64,000 nucleotides of DNA from NCBI RefSeq assembly GCF_024436395.1, contig NZ_JAFMZO010000001.1:442181-506180 (forward strand), read 5' to 3'. Positions within the stretch are counted from its first letter, which is position 1. Every line of letters begins with the position of its first letter. Below are positions 8,998-18,027 of the stretch, one piece after another. The notes below the pieces were generated by a model, which saw only the letters and a list, made by a program, of their open reading frames with translations, ran no database searches and was not told the DNA's origin. The DNA comes from Paradesertivirga mongoliensis. GTDB lineage: Bacteria; Bacteroidota; Bacteroidia; Sphingobacteriales; Sphingobacteriaceae. Made by a program: the position numbers and the translations under genes.

Positions 8998-10206
8998 ATG
9001 GATCATCCAATAATTGCCGCAAGGCACGAATTAACAGAAACAACAACGCTAAACCTAGGCCCTACCCATCCGGCTACGCACGGAGTTTTCCAGAACGTGC
9101 TTGAAATGGACGGCGAGCGGATTGTCAGCGGCGTTTCCACCCTGGGATATATCCACAGAGCATTTGAGAAAATCGCGGAACACCGCCCTTTTTATCAAAT
9201 TACTCCGCTTACAGACAGATTAAATTATTGTTCCTCTCCCATCAATAACATGGGCTGGCACATGACAGTAGAGAAGCTGTTAGGGATTCAAACCCCTAAA
9301 CGCGTTGATTATCTCCGTGTTATTGTTATGGAATTGGCCCGTATTTCTGATCATTTGATCTGCAACAGCATTTTAGGTGTAGATACCGGAGCTTATTCAG
9401 GCTTTTTATACCTCATGGAACAGCGTGAACATATTTACGAAATCTATGAGGAGGTTTGTGGTGCCCGCTTAACAACTAATATCGGTCGTATTGGTGGGTT
9501 TGAAAGAGATTTTAATGATACCGCGTTCGCGAAGATCAAAAAGTTCCTGAAGAATTTCGGCCCTGTGCTTAAAGAGTTCGAAGAACTTTTTAACAGAAAC
9601 AGGATCTTTATTGACAGAACTGCGGGCGTTGCTGCCGTTGATGCTGAAACAGCCATGAATTATAGCTGGACCGGCCCTATTCTAAGAGCTTGCGGCGTTG
9701 ACTATGATGTTCGGGTAAACGAACCTTATAGTTCTTACGAAGATTTCGATTTTGATATCCCGGTAGGAACTAATGGTGATATTTACGACCGCTACCTGGT
9801 TCGCCAGGAAGAGATGTGGCAAAGTATCCGGATAATCGAACAAGCGCTTGAAAAGGTCGAAAAAGAGCCCAAAGGTATTTTTCACGCTGAAGTCCCTGAG
9901 TTCTACCTTCCTCCCAAAGAAGAAGTTTACAACAACATGGAAGCGCTGATCTATCACTTCAAGATTGTTATGGGCGAAATAGATACTCCCAAAACAGAAG
10001 TTTATCACTGCGTTGAAGGAGGAAACGGTGAGCTTGGATTTTACCTTGTAAATGATGGCGGACGCAGCCCTTACCGCTTGCATTTCCGCCGACCAAGTTT
10101 TATCAATTATCAGATGTATGCACCTATGAGCGCAGGAATGCTGCTTTCGGACGCTATTATTAATCTGAGTAGTTTAAATGTTATTGCAGGAGAATTAGAT
10201 GCTTAA
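8998..10206 (+). CDS. nuoD: NADH-quinone oxidoreductase subunit D
   Basis: A 402-residue 49-kDa-type subunit that forms the quinone-binding cavity with NuoB. The conserved NLGPTHPATHG segment is near residue 17, followed by GYIHRAFEK and the C-terminal RLHFRRPSF block. It starts 2 bases after nuoC and overlaps nuoE by 8 bases, implying translational coupling. Length is typical for unfused NuoD. Confidence 0.97.
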   Translation: MDHPIIAARHELTETTTLNLGPTHPATHGVFQNVLEMDGERIVSGVSTLGYIHRAFEKIAEHRPFYQITPLTDRLNYCSSPINNMGWHMTVEKLLGIQTPKRVDYLRVIVMELARISDHLICNSILGVDTGAYSGFLYLMEQREHIYEIYEEVCGARLTTNIGRIGGFERDFNDTAFAKIKKFLKNFGPVLKEFEELFNRNRIFIDRTAGVAAVDAETAMNYSWTGPILRACGVDYDVRVNEPYSSYEDFDFDIPVGTNGDIYDRYLVRQEEMWQSIRIIEQALEKVEKEPKGIFHAEVPEFYLPPKEEVYNNMEALIYHFKIVMGEIDTPKTEVYHCVEGGNGELGFYLVNDGGRSPYRLHFRRPSFINYQMYAPMSAGMLLSDAIINLSSLNVIAGELDA

Positions 10207-10735
10207 TATTGCTCAACCCGAAGAAGTAACTTTTAGTCCCGAACTTATTACCAGGTTCAACGAAATCGTGACACGCTATCCGGAAGGAAAACAAAAATCA
10301 GCTTTGCTGCCCATATTACATTTGGTACAAGCGGAGTTTGGTTGGGTTAGTGCCCCGGCGATGGACAAAGTTGCGGAGTACCTCCATATCAAATCGATAG
10401 AGGTTTACGAAGTAGCTACTTTCTATACCATGTTTTTTCTGAAACCGCTTGGTAAGCACGTTTTAGAAGTTTGCCGCACCGGTCCATGTTGCCTGGTGGG
10501 TGCAGAAAAAATAATGAAATACATTGAGCAAAAGCTGGGAGTCAAAGAGGGTGAGGTTACTCCCGATGGCTTATTCAGCTGGCGCGGGGTAGAATGCCTT
10601 GCAGCTTGCGGCATGGGCCCGGTTTTACAAATAGGCCCTGAGTATAAGTTTCACGAGAATTTAACCGAGGCGAAAATTGATGAGTTAATTGACAGTTTAA
10701 GGCTGACAACAGCCGATAAGCCTCAAATCAGCTAA
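10199..10735 (+). CDS. nuoE: NADH-quinone oxidoreductase subunit E
   Basis: A 178-residue 24-kDa-type subunit with a thioredoxin-like fold that binds the [2Fe-2S] cluster N1a. The four ligands are C92 and C97 (CRTGPC) and C133 and C137 (CLAAC). The start lies inside the end of nuoD. It pairs with NuoF in the NADH-oxidising module. Confidence 0.96.
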   Translation: MLNIAQPEEVTFSPELITRFNEIVTRYPEGKQKSALLPILHLVQAEFGWVSAPAMDKVAEYLHIKSIEVYEVATFYTMFFLKPLGKHVLEVCRTGPCCLVGAEKIMKYIEQKLGVKEGEVTPDGLFSWRGVECLAACGMGPVLQIGPEYKFHENLTEAKIDELIDSLRLTTADKPQIS

Positions 10736-10739
10736 GAGA

Positions 10740-12110
10740 ATGGGACGCAAATTATTATTAGAACATATCAACGTTCCCGGAATAAATACTTTCGATGTGT
10801 ATCGTCAGAACGGGGGTTACCGGGCTTTGGAAAAGGCGCTCAAAACCATGTCTTCTGATGACATCGTAGAAGAAGTAAAAAAATCAGGCCTCAGGGGTCG
10901 CGGTGGCGCAGGGTTCCCTACCGGGATGAAATGGAGCTTCCTGGCTAAGCCCGAGGGGAAAGCCCGTTACCTGGTTTGCAATGCAGATGAGTCGGAGCCC
11001 GGAACGTTTAAAGACAGATATTTAATGACCTATATTCCTCACCTTTTGGTAGAAGGAATGATTGTTTCGAGTTTTGCGTTAGGCGCAAACACCTCCTACA
11101 TTTACGTACGTGGCGAGATGATGCCGCAGATCCGTATCCTGGAAAAGGCTATCGCCGAAGCAAAGGCCGCCGGTTTTCTCGGAAAAAATATTTTAGGGTC
11201 AGGTTTCGATCACGAGGTTTACGTTCAGCCTGGAGGGGGTGCTTATATCTGCGGTGAAGAAACAGCCTTAATTGAATCATTGGAAGGCAAACGTGGAAAT
11301 CCAAGGATAAAACCACCATTTCCGGCCATTTCAGGCCTATATAACTGTCCAACCGTAGTAAATAACGTGGAAACCATTGCAGCTGTAGTTCCTATTGTGA
11401 ATGATAGCGGCGATGAATATGCGAAACTTGGTATCGGCAGAAGTACGGGAACAAAGCTTATTTCAGCCTCAGGAAACTTAAACAAACCTGGTGTTTATGA
11501 AATTGAGCTTGGTGTTTCGGTAGAAGAATTTATCTATTCTGATGAGTATTGCGGAGGTATCGCCAATGGCAAACGTCTAAAAGCCGTTGTTGCTGGTGGT
11601 TCATCGGTTCCGATTCTTCCTGCAAATCTTATTTTAAAGACAGCAAATGGCGAAAATCGTCTGATGACGTACGAATCACTGGCGGAGGGTGGTTTTGCGA
11701 CCGGAACCATGCTGGGTTCAGGTGGATTTGTTGCATTCGACGAAGATCAGTGTATCGTTAGAAATACCTGGAACTTTTCTCGTTTTTACCATCACGAAAG
11801 CTGCGGACAATGTTCACCATGTCGTGAAGGAACCGGCTGGATGGAAAAAGTACTCCACCGACTGGAATATGGTCATGGAAAGTTAAGCGACATCGATTTA
11901 CTGGTTGATGTTTCTAAAAAAATAGAAGGAAATACGATTTGTCCGCTTGGTGATGCAGCTGCATGGCCGGTAGCGAGTGCAATTCGTCATTTCAGAGATG
12001 AGTTTGAATGGCATGTAACTAATCCGAAAGAGGCGATGGAGAGAAATTTTGGTCTTGCACATTATGCCGACCCGCTCCCAAAGCCGGAGCCGGAACTAAG
12101 TCAAAATTAA
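10740..12110 (+). CDS. nuoF: NADH-quinone oxidoreductase subunit F
   Basis: A 456-residue 51-kDa-type subunit that binds NADH, FMN and cluster N3. The [13 protein letters not shown] motif (50-62) and [18 protein letters not shown] form the nucleotide and flavin sites. Cluster ligands are C355, C358, C361 and C401. The last residues ELSQN and the stop codon are read from an AT-rich dispersed repeat that also ends rfbD, so the natural C-terminus may have been altered by repeat insertion. The usual order would continue straight into nuoG, but a four-helix-bundle gene intervenes. Confidence 0.97.
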   Translation: MGRKLLLEHINVPGINTFDVYRQNGGYRALEKALKTMSSDDIVEEVKKSGLRGRGGAGFPTGMKWSFLAKPEGKARYLVCNADESEPGTFKDRYLMTYIPHLLVEGMIVSSFALGANTSYIYVRGEMMPQIRILEKAIAEAKAAGFLGKNILGSGFDHEVYVQPGGGAYICGEETALIESLEGKRGNPRIKPPFPAISGLYNCPTVVNNVETIAAVVPIVNDSGDEYAKLGIGRSTGTKLISASGNLNKPGVYEIELGVSVEEFIYSDEYCGGIANGKRLKAVVAGGSSVPILPANLILKTANGENRLMTYESLAEGGFATGTMLGSGGFVAFDEDQCIVRNTWNFSRFYHHESCGQCSPCREGTGWMEKVLHRLEYGHGKLSDIDLLVDVSKKIEGNTICPLGDAAAWPVASAIRHFRDEFEWHVTNPKEAMERNFGLAHYADPLPKPEPELSQN

Positions 12111-12131
12111 AAAGTCAAAAGTCAAAAAAGC
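12099..12131 (+). repeat. AT-rich AAGTCAAAA-type dispersed repeat (left of S23 gene)
   Basis: Contains AAGTCAAAATTAAAAAGTC followed by AAAAGTCAAAA. It overlaps the nuoF 3' end and stop codon and runs to the start of the four-helix-bundle gene. Close relatives are at 14571-14600 and, on the other strand, 63479-63515. Confidence 0.7.
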
Positions 12132-12494
12132 ATGAGCGACAAACCTTTCGATATCAAAGAAAGAAGTTACAATTTCTCAAAAGAGATTATACAGTTTGTT
12201 GGACAATCACAATTTGACAGAATTTATTATTCACTTTTTGATCAGGTTTTAAGAAGCGGAACCTCAATTGGAGCAAATGTAGAGGAAGGAAAGTCAGGAA
12301 GCTCCAAAAAAGACTTTAGAAACTTTTACGTTATATCATTAAAGTCGGCTAATGAAACAAAATATTGGCTCAAACTTATCAAGGAAACGAAAGTATCGAA
12401 GGTCCCTGAAGAGAAACAGTTAGAATTGATAACAGAAGCTGGTGAGCTGTCAAAGATCATAGCTTCAATTATTATCAATCTGGATAGAAATTGA
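12132..12494 (+). CDS. Four-helix-bundle protein of the S23 / 23S rRNA intervening-sequence family
   Basis: A 120-residue protein of the family first described from 23S rRNA intervening sequences of Leptospira (TIGR02436-type). Hallmarks are RSYNFSKEI near the N-terminus, LFDQVLRSGTSIGANVEEG (about 38-56), SKKDFRNFYVISLKSANET (about 60-80) and a C-terminal helix with ELSKIIASII. The biochemical role is unknown. It is not a complex I subunit, yet it sits in the nuo operon between nuoF and nuoG on the same strand, flanked on both sides by AT-rich repeats in opposite orientation. This suggests insertion as a small cassette. Confidence 0.9.
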   Translation: MSDKPFDIKERSYNFSKEIIQFVGQSQFDRIYYSLFDQVLRSGTSIGANVEEGKSGSSKKDFRNFYVISLKSANETKYWLKLIKETKVSKVPEEKQLELITEAGELSKIIASIIINLDRN

Positions 12495-12503
12495 CCAACT
12501 TCG

Positions 12504-12537
12504 GGTTTTGAATTTTTAATTTTGAATTTTGAATTTG
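12504..12537 (-). repeat. AT-rich dispersed repeat (right of S23 gene)
   Basis: Contains three TTTTGAATTT-like units. It is a diverged inverse counterpart of the repeat at 12099-12131 and ends exactly at the nuoG start codon, so it forms the whole nuoG upstream region and leaves no visible Shine-Dalgarno sequence. Confidence 0.55.
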
Positions 12538-13530
12538 ATGAAAGTAATAATAGATGGAATTACAATAGATGTCGAGCCAGGAACAAGTATCCTGAACGCT
12601 GCCCGCATGATCGGGGGAGAAATTGTTCCTCCCGCGATGTGCTATTATTCCAAATTAGAAGGAAGTGGCGGTAAATGTCGTACTTGCCTTGTAAAAGTAA
12701 GCAAGGGTTCAGAAAAAGACCCGCGCCCAATGCCCAAACTGGTGGCTTCATGCCGTACAACGGTAATGGACGGGATGGAAGTTCAGAATATTACTTCACC
12801 CGAAGTAAAAGAAGCCCGCAAAGGTGTTGTGGAGATGTTGCTGATCAACCACCCGCTTGACTGCCCGGTTTGCGACCAGGCTGGCGAATGCCACTTACAA
12901 GATTTAAGTTATGAGCACGGTTCTGAAGCTACACGCTACGAATTCGAACGCAGAACTTTTGATCGTATTGATATAGGCGATAAAATTCAGTTACACATGA
13001 CGCGCTGCATTTTATGCTACCGTTGTGTTTATGTCGCAGATCAGCTTACTGAAAAGCGTGAACATGGGATTTTAGGCCGTGGCGATGCTTCAGAAATCTC
13101 GACCTATATAGAAAAAGCAATCGATAATGATTTCTCGGGTAACGTAATTGATGTTTGCCCTGTTGGAGCATTAACCGATAAAACATTCCGTTTTAAGCAA
13201 CGTGTTTGGTTCAGCAAACCTGTGGATGCGCACCGCGATTGCCCTACCTGTACTGGCAAAGTAGCTTTGTGGTATAAGGGAGAGGATGTTATCCGGGTAA
13301 CCGGACGTAAAGACGTGTATGGCGAAGTAGAAGATTTTATCTGCAATACCTGCCGTTTCGAGAAGAAAAACACCAGCGACTGGGTTATTGAAGGACCACG
13401 CCAGATCTCGAACCGTTCGGTTATATCTTCCAATCATTACGAGCAATTAGCGCCGCCACCCGTAGTAAGAAAAAACCTCGCACTTCAGGCGGCAAACAAA
13501 GAAGAATTCGAAAGAGCAACTAAACATTAA
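12538..13530 (+). CDS. nuoG: NADH-quinone oxidoreductase subunit G, short form
   Basis: A 330-residue iron-sulfur subunit of the NADH module. It carries [2Fe-2S] ligands C35, C47, C50, C72; [4Fe-4S] ligands H105, C109, C112, C118; [4Fe-4S] ligands C157, C160, C163, C207; and a further cysteine set C235, C238, C269, C272 as in the start of the molybdopterin-type domain. The large C-terminal domain of E. coli NuoG (about 900 aa) is absent; such short NuoG forms are, as I recall, usual in Bacteroidota. A TTG three codons upstream lies in the repeat, so ATG 12538 is used. The stop overlaps the nuoH start by one base. Confidence 0.92.
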   Translation: MKVIIDGITIDVEPGTSILNAARMIGGEIVPPAMCYYSKLEGSGGKCRTCLVKVSKGSEKDPRPMPKLVASCRTTVMDGMEVQNITSPEVKEARKGVVEMLLINHPLDCPVCDQAGECHLQDLSYEHGSEATRYEFERRTFDRIDIGDKIQLHMTRCILCYRCVYVADQLTEKREHGILGRGDASEISTYIEKAIDNDFSGNVIDVCPVGALTDKTFRFKQRVWFSKPVDAHRDCPTCTGKVALWYKGEDVIRVTGRKDVYGEVEDFICNTCRFEKKNTSDWVIEGPRQISNRSVISSNHYEQLAPPPVVRKNLALQAANKEEFERATKH

Positions 13531-14570
13531 TGGAACTAGCATTCGTTATAGAAAAATTCGCTTTAGTTATCGTAATATTCATGATATCTCTTGGAGTTGC
13601 GGCCTATTCAACGCTCGCCGAGCGTAAAATTGCTGCATTTCTACAAGGAAGAGTGGGCCCTCACCGCGCTGGCTGGGGTGGTATGTTTCAACCCCTTGCG
13701 GATGGAGCGAAAATGTTTTTTAAGGAGGAGATTATCCCAACCCAGTCAAACCAATTTCTGTTTATTGCAGGGCCGTCTTTAGCGTTATTAACTGCATTAA
13801 TTGGCAGTGCAGTTATTCCATGGGGACAAAGCCTGACGTTTGGCGACACGGTTGTGCAGCTGCAGGTTGCCGACATAAACGTTGGCATTCTCTACATCTT
13901 CGGAGTAGTGTCGCTCGGAGTATATGGCATTATGATTGGTGGATGGGCCTCGAATAATAAGTTCTCATTAATGGGTGCGATTCGGGCTGCTTCACAGAAT
14001 ATAAGCTATGAAATTGCGATGGGACTTTCGATAATCGCTTTGTTGATGGTTACCCAGAGCCTTTCGCTCAAAGAGATCGCAGCGCAGCAGTCAGGATTTA
14101 TTAACTGGAATGTTTGGGCACAACCCCTGGGGTTTTTAATCTTCATTATTTGTGCCTTTGCCGAGTGTAACCGGACTCCTTTTGACTTGCCCGAGAGTGA
14201 AAATGAACTGGTTGGAGGATATCATACCGAGTATTCGGGAATGAAACTGGGTGGATTCTTATTCGCTGAATATATCAACATGTTTATATCCTCGGCAGTA
14301 ATGGCTACTTTATATTTTGGCGGATATAACTTCCCTTTTATGAATGACCTGGGTCTTCCTCAAAACATCATTACCCTTATTGGAGTACTATTTTTGTTTG
14401 CGAAGATCTTCTTTTTCATCTTCTTCTTTATGTGGGTTCGATGGACAGTTCCACGTTTCCGCTATGATCAGTTGATGAACCTGGGATGGAAAGTGCTTAT
14501 CCCGTTAGGAATCGCCAATATCGTGTTAACCGGTATCTGGATAATAGTTAAAGACACTTACTTTAAATAA
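13530..14570 (+). CDS. nuoH: NADH-quinone oxidoreductase subunit H
   Basis: A 346-residue membrane subunit with about eight helices that links the quinone site to the proton-pumping arm. The signature AERKIAAFLQGRVGPHRAG is at about residues 31-49, and the acidic loop FAECNRTPFDLPESENELV at about 210-228. It overlaps the nuoG stop by one base (TAATG). Repeats follow immediately after the stop. Confidence 0.97.
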   Translation: MELAFVIEKFALVIVIFMISLGVAAYSTLAERKIAAFLQGRVGPHRAGWGGMFQPLADGAKMFFKEEIIPTQSNQFLFIAGPSLALLTALIGSAVIPWGQSLTFGDTVVQLQVADINVGILYIFGVVSLGVYGIMIGGWASNNKFSLMGAIRAASQNISYEIAMGLSIIALLMVTQSLSLKEIAAQQSGFINWNVWAQPLGFLIFIICAFAECNRTPFDLPESENELVGGYHTEYSGMKLGGFLFAEYINMFISSAVMATLYFGGYNFPFMNDLGLPQNIITLIGVLFLFAKIFFFIFFFMWVRWTVPRFRYDQLMNLGWKVLIPLGIANIVLTGIWIIVKDTYFK

Positions 14571-14600
14571 TTAAAAGTCAAAATTAAAAAGTCAAAAAAA
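14571..14600 (+). repeat. AT-rich AAGTCAAAA-type dispersed repeat after nuoH
   Basis: Begins directly after the nuoH stop codon and contains AAAAGTCAAAATTAAAAAGT, nearly identical to the copy at the nuoF 3' end. Confidence 0.7.
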
Positions 14601-14640
14601 TTGAGGTTAGATAAGTAGGAGAAATAGTGAGTTTAATATT

Positions 14641-14680
14641 CACCTTTCAGCTTTTACCTTTCACCTTTTTAACCTTTCAA
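14641..14680 (+). repeat. ACCTTT short tandem repeat upstream of nuoI
   Basis: Four spaced copies of ACCTTT(C/T) occur within 40 bases just before the nuoI ATG. Together with the AAGTCAAAA repeat this gives a 112-base low-complexity spacer between nuoH and nuoI in an otherwise tight operon. Confidence 0.6.
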
Positions 14681-14682
14681 TT

Positions 14683-15180
14683 ATGGAATCATTAAGTAAC
14701 AGAAAAAAAGTAATCGAGCAGAAACCTATGACCCTGGCGGAGAGAATGTATCTTCCTGCTATAGCCAAAGGTCTTGCTATTACTTTCAGACATATGTTTA
14801 AAAAGAAAGAAACGATCTTTTATCCTGAACAGGAAAGACCGATTTCTGAAAACTGGCGCGGTTTGCATTCGCTTAAAAGGGACGAAAACGGCAAAGAGCG
14901 GTGTACTGCTTGCGGACTGTGCGCTTTGGCATGTCCGGCAGAGGCTATTACCATGATAGCCGCAGAACGTAAGAAGGGAGAAGAACATTTATATCGTGAG
15001 GAAAAGTATGCTGCAGTATATGAAGTAAATATGCTGAGATGCATCTTCTGCGGACTTTGCGAGGAAGCTTGCCCTAAAGAAGCGATCTATCTTGACGGTC
15101 CTTTTTTAGAAGCAGATTACCTTAGAAAAGACTTCATCTTCGGTAAAGATAAACTGGTTGAAGCTCCGTTGAAATCGTAA
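14683..15180 (+). CDS. nuoI: NADH-quinone oxidoreductase subunit I
   Basis: A 165-residue ferredoxin-like subunit with two [4Fe-4S] motifs, CTACGLCALACP (about residue 65) and CIFCGLCEEACP (about 111), that bind clusters N6a and N6b and pass electrons to N2 in NuoB. An amphipathic N-terminal segment precedes them. Length matches the family. Confidence 0.97.
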   Translation: MESLSNRKKVIEQKPMTLAERMYLPAIAKGLAITFRHMFKKKETIFYPEQERPISENWRGLHSLKRDENGKERCTACGLCALACPAEAITMIAAERKKGEEHLYREEKYAAVYEVNMLRCIFCGLCEEACPKEAIYLDGPFLEADYLRKDFIFGKDKLVEAPLKS

Positions 15181-15187
15181 AAAATTA

Positions 15188-15195
15188 TACCTTTG
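15188..15195 (+). promoter_or_regulatory. Internal promoter -7 element for nuoJ-N
   Basis: TACCTTTG fits TAnnTTTG, and a TTG lies 16 bases upstream (15169-15171), close to the reported -33 spacing. It is in the 61-base gap after nuoI and would drive the membrane-arm genes nuoJ-N separately. Confidence 0.5.
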
Positions 15196-15241
15196 CGCAT
15201 CTTTTCATAAGCGGAAAGATGGCAAAGAAAATTATACATTA

Positions 15242-15739
15242 ATGAATTTGTTCTATTTCATTGCTTTTTTATCCATCTTCTTCTCACTGCTGGTTATCTT
15301 CTCAAAGAATCCGGTTTATAGTGTTCTGTATCTCATCGTTACCTTTTTTACCTTAACCATACATTACATCCTGCTAAATGCCCAATTTTTAGCCATTGTA
15401 AACTTTATCGTTTATATGGGGGCTATTATGGTACTCTTCCTGTTCGTTTTAATGTTACTTAATCTAAACGAAGACTCTGAGCCCATGAAATCCAACTTAA
15501 TAAAGGTGGCGGGCGTAGTTGCGGGTATGTGCTTACTGGTCACCCTGGTAGGATCATTCAGAGCATTAGGTGATTCAGATCCTTTAATTCTTAAGAATCC
15601 GGAGATCGGTTTAGTAAAGAATTTGGGAAAAGTGCTGTTTGACGAGTTCCTGCTCCCTTTTGAGATATCTTCTATTTTGTTATTATCGGCAATGGTGGGT
15701 GCGGTGCTGTTAGCTAAAAAGGACCCTAAGAAAATATAA
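15242..15739 (+). CDS. nuoJ: NADH-quinone oxidoreductase subunit J
   Basis: A 165-residue ND6-type membrane subunit with about five helices. The conserved segment NPVYSVLYL and the glycine-containing helix [17 protein letters not shown] (about 52-68) are present. Its stop overlaps the nuoK ATG by one base, implying coupled translation. Confidence 0.95.
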   Translation: MNLFYFIAFLSIFFSLLVIFSKNPVYSVLYLIVTFFTLTIHYILLNAQFLAIVNFIVYMGAIMVLFLFVLMLLNLNEDSEPMKSNLIKVAGVVAGMCLLVTLVGSFRALGDSDPLILKNPEIGLVKNLGKVLFDEFLLPFEISSILLLSAMVGAVLLAKKDPKKI

Positions 15740-16068
15740 TGGAATCAATTACTAACTCAATCCAGGGAGTTCCTCTAAATCACTACATTTTATTCTGTGC
15801 TATCCTGTTCTCTATAGGAGTAATGGGTGTTCTGATCCGGAGAAATGCGATAGTAATTTTCATGTCGGTAGAATTAATGCTAAACGCTGTCAATTTATTA
15901 TTAACGGCGTTTTCTGTGCATCATGGCGATGCATCCGGACAAGTATTCGTATTTTTTGTTATGGCCCTTGCAGCTGCAGAAGTAGCAGTGGGCCTGGCAA
16001 TAATTGTAATGATATACAGAAATACCAGTTCCACCGATATCAATGTATTGAATCGGTTAAAGTGGTAA
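15739..16068 (+). CDS. nuoK: NADH-quinone oxidoreductase subunit K
   Basis: A 109-residue ND4L-type subunit with three helices. It contains [19 protein letters not shown] sequence (here [15 protein letters not shown]) and [13 protein letters not shown], which carry the conserved membrane glutamates used in proton transfer. It sits between nuoJ and nuoL. Confidence 0.96.
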   Translation: MESITNSIQGVPLNHYILFCAILFSIGVMGVLIRRNAIVIFMSVELMLNAVNLLLTAFSVHHGDASGQVFVFFVMALAAAEVAVGLAIIVMIYRNTSSTDINVLNRLKW

Positions 16069-16097
16069 TTAATTTTTAAAAGCGTCAAAAAACGTAC

Positions 16098-18005
16098 ATG
16101 ATAGATTTTGTCTGGTTGGTCCCTTTATTTCCTTTAATAGGATTTCTTATTATTGGTCTTGGCAGGAATATTTTACCTAAAGCTGTTGCCGGGTTCATTG
16201 GCAGCCTCACAGTTCTTTTATCCTTTGCTGTAAGCATTGCGATTTTTGTGCAGCTGGAATCCTCGGCAGTAAAAACGCACATTGTTCCTCTGTTCGACTG
16301 GATACGGGCAGGAAACCTCCTCGTACCATTCTCGTTTCAGGTTGACCCATTAAGTGCACTAATGCTGCTTATTGTCACCGGAATTGGCTTTCTGATCCAT
16401 GTTTATTCCACCGGATACATGCATCATGATGCTGGATTTTCCAAGTTTTTCTCATACCTGAACCTTTTTATTTTCTTCATGCTCTTGCTGGTTCTCGGGT
16501 CGAACTATATCGTGATGTTTATCGGCTGGGAAGGAGTTGGTTTATGCTCATATCTGCTTATCGGTTTCTGGTACACCAACTCTGCATACGCAAGCGCCGC
16601 CAAGAAAGCTTTCATCATGAACCGCATTGGCGACCTTGGCTTCTTAATCGGTGTATTCCTGATATTCGCCACGTTTGGAAGTCTTGAATTTGCACAGGTA
16701 TTTCCACAAGCGGCGAACCTGGCGCCTAACAATCCTTTCCTTATACTGATTACGATTTTGCTTTTCATAGGTGCAACAGGTAAGTCGGCACAAATTCCCT
16801 TATTTACCTGGCTGCCAGATGCCATGGCCGGGCCAACACCAGTTTCTGCATTGATCCACGCAGCAACCATGGTAACCGCCGGAATCTATATGATCGCGCG
16901 TTCGAATATCCTATTTACTCTTGCGCCTCTTACCCTCGAAATTGTAGCAATTATCGGAATAGCAACGGCATTATTGGCAGCGACCATTGCTGTTACTCAA
17001 ACAGACATTAAAAAAGTACTTGCTTATTCTACTGTTTCTCAACTGGGATACATGTTTCTGGCTTTAGGCGTAGGCGCTTATACCGGTGCAATGTTCCATG
17101 TTCTAACTCATGCTTTTTTTAAAGCCCTATTATTCCTTGGTGCAGGTTCGGTAATCCATGCCATGAGCAACGAGCAAGATATGAGGGCTATGGGAGGATT
17201 GAAGAAGAAATTACCCATCACCTTTATCACTATGCTGATTGGCACGATCGCCATTTCTGGTATTCCACCGTTTTCAGGATTCTTTTCGAAAGACGAGATC
17301 CTGGCTCATACTTACCAGCACAGTAAAACATTATGGGTACTGGGCGTAATCGGTGCTATGTTCACCGCCTTTTACATGTTCCGAATGCTCTTCCTCACGT
17401 TTTACAATAAATTCAGAGGCACACACGAACAAGAACATCACTTGCACGAATCACCTAAGTCAATGACCATTCCATTGATCGTGCTGGCTGCGCTTTCGGT
17501 TGTGGGCGGGTTTATAGGTATCCCGCATATTTTAGGTGGCCATCACTGGCTTTCGCAATTTTTAGCCCCGGTATTTTATCAGTCAAGTGTCCGTACGGGC
17601 GCATTAACCCTTGATCACCAAACCGAATTCCTGTTAATGGGCGTCTCGGTAGCAGGAGCAGTAATCGCTGCGCTGATTGCTTTTGTTAAATATTCAAAAA
17701 ACAATCACGTGCCATTGGCAGACAATGTCGACCGGGGTACTTTAGCAAGACTATCTTATCATAAATATTATATAGACGAGATTTATGATTTCGCGATAAG
17801 CAAACCATTGAACTTCCTATCGGGATTCTTTTACCGGGTGGTAGATAAAGCGGCTATTGATGGCGTAGTACAAGGATTAGGAAGAGCCACTACCGAGGCA
17901 AGTAAAGGCCTTCGCTTGTTACAATCAGGGAATATTGGCTTTTATATATTTATGATGGTGGCTGGCATTGTTGCCTTACTGCTTTACGGATTCTATAACA
18001 TATAA
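16098..18005 (+). CDS. nuoL: NADH-quinone oxidoreductase subunit L
   Basis: A 635-residue antiporter-like subunit at the distal end of the complex I membrane arm. It has many helices, with conserved stretches WEGVGLCSYLLIGFW (about 140-154), KSAQIPLFTWLPDAMAGPTP (about 232-251) and a long C-terminal region consistent with the lateral helix. Length is normal. Confidence 0.97.
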   Translation: MIDFVWLVPLFPLIGFLIIGLGRNILPKAVAGFIGSLTVLLSFAVSIAIFVQLESSAVKTHIVPLFDWIRAGNLLVPFSFQVDPLSALMLLIVTGIGFLIHVYSTGYMHHDAGFSKFFSYLNLFIFFMLLLVLGSNYIVMFIGWEGVGLCSYLLIGFWYTNSAYASAAKKAFIMNRIGDLGFLIGVFLIFATFGSLEFAQVFPQAANLAPNNPFLILITILLFIGATGKSAQIPLFTWLPDAMAGPTPVSALIHAATMVTAGIYMIARSNILFTLAPLTLEIVAIIGIATALLAATIAVTQTDIKKVLAYSTVSQLGYMFLALGVGAYTGAMFHVLTHAFFKALLFLGAGSVIHAMSNEQDMRAMGGLKKKLPITFITMLIGTIAISGIPPFSGFFSKDEILAHTYQHSKTLWVLGVIGAMFTAFYMFRMLFLTFYNKFRGTHEQEHHLHESPKSMTIPLIVLAALSVVGGFIGIPHILGGHHWLSQFLAPVFYQSSVRTGALTLDHQTEFLLMGVSVAGAVIAALIAFVKYSKNNHVPLADNVDRGTLARLSYHKYYIDEIYDFAISKPLNFLSGFFYRVVDKAAIDGVVQGLGRATTEASKGLRLLQSGNIGFYIFMMVAGIVALLLYGFYNI

Positions 18006-18027
18006 CAAGAGGGACTAGAACATATAA

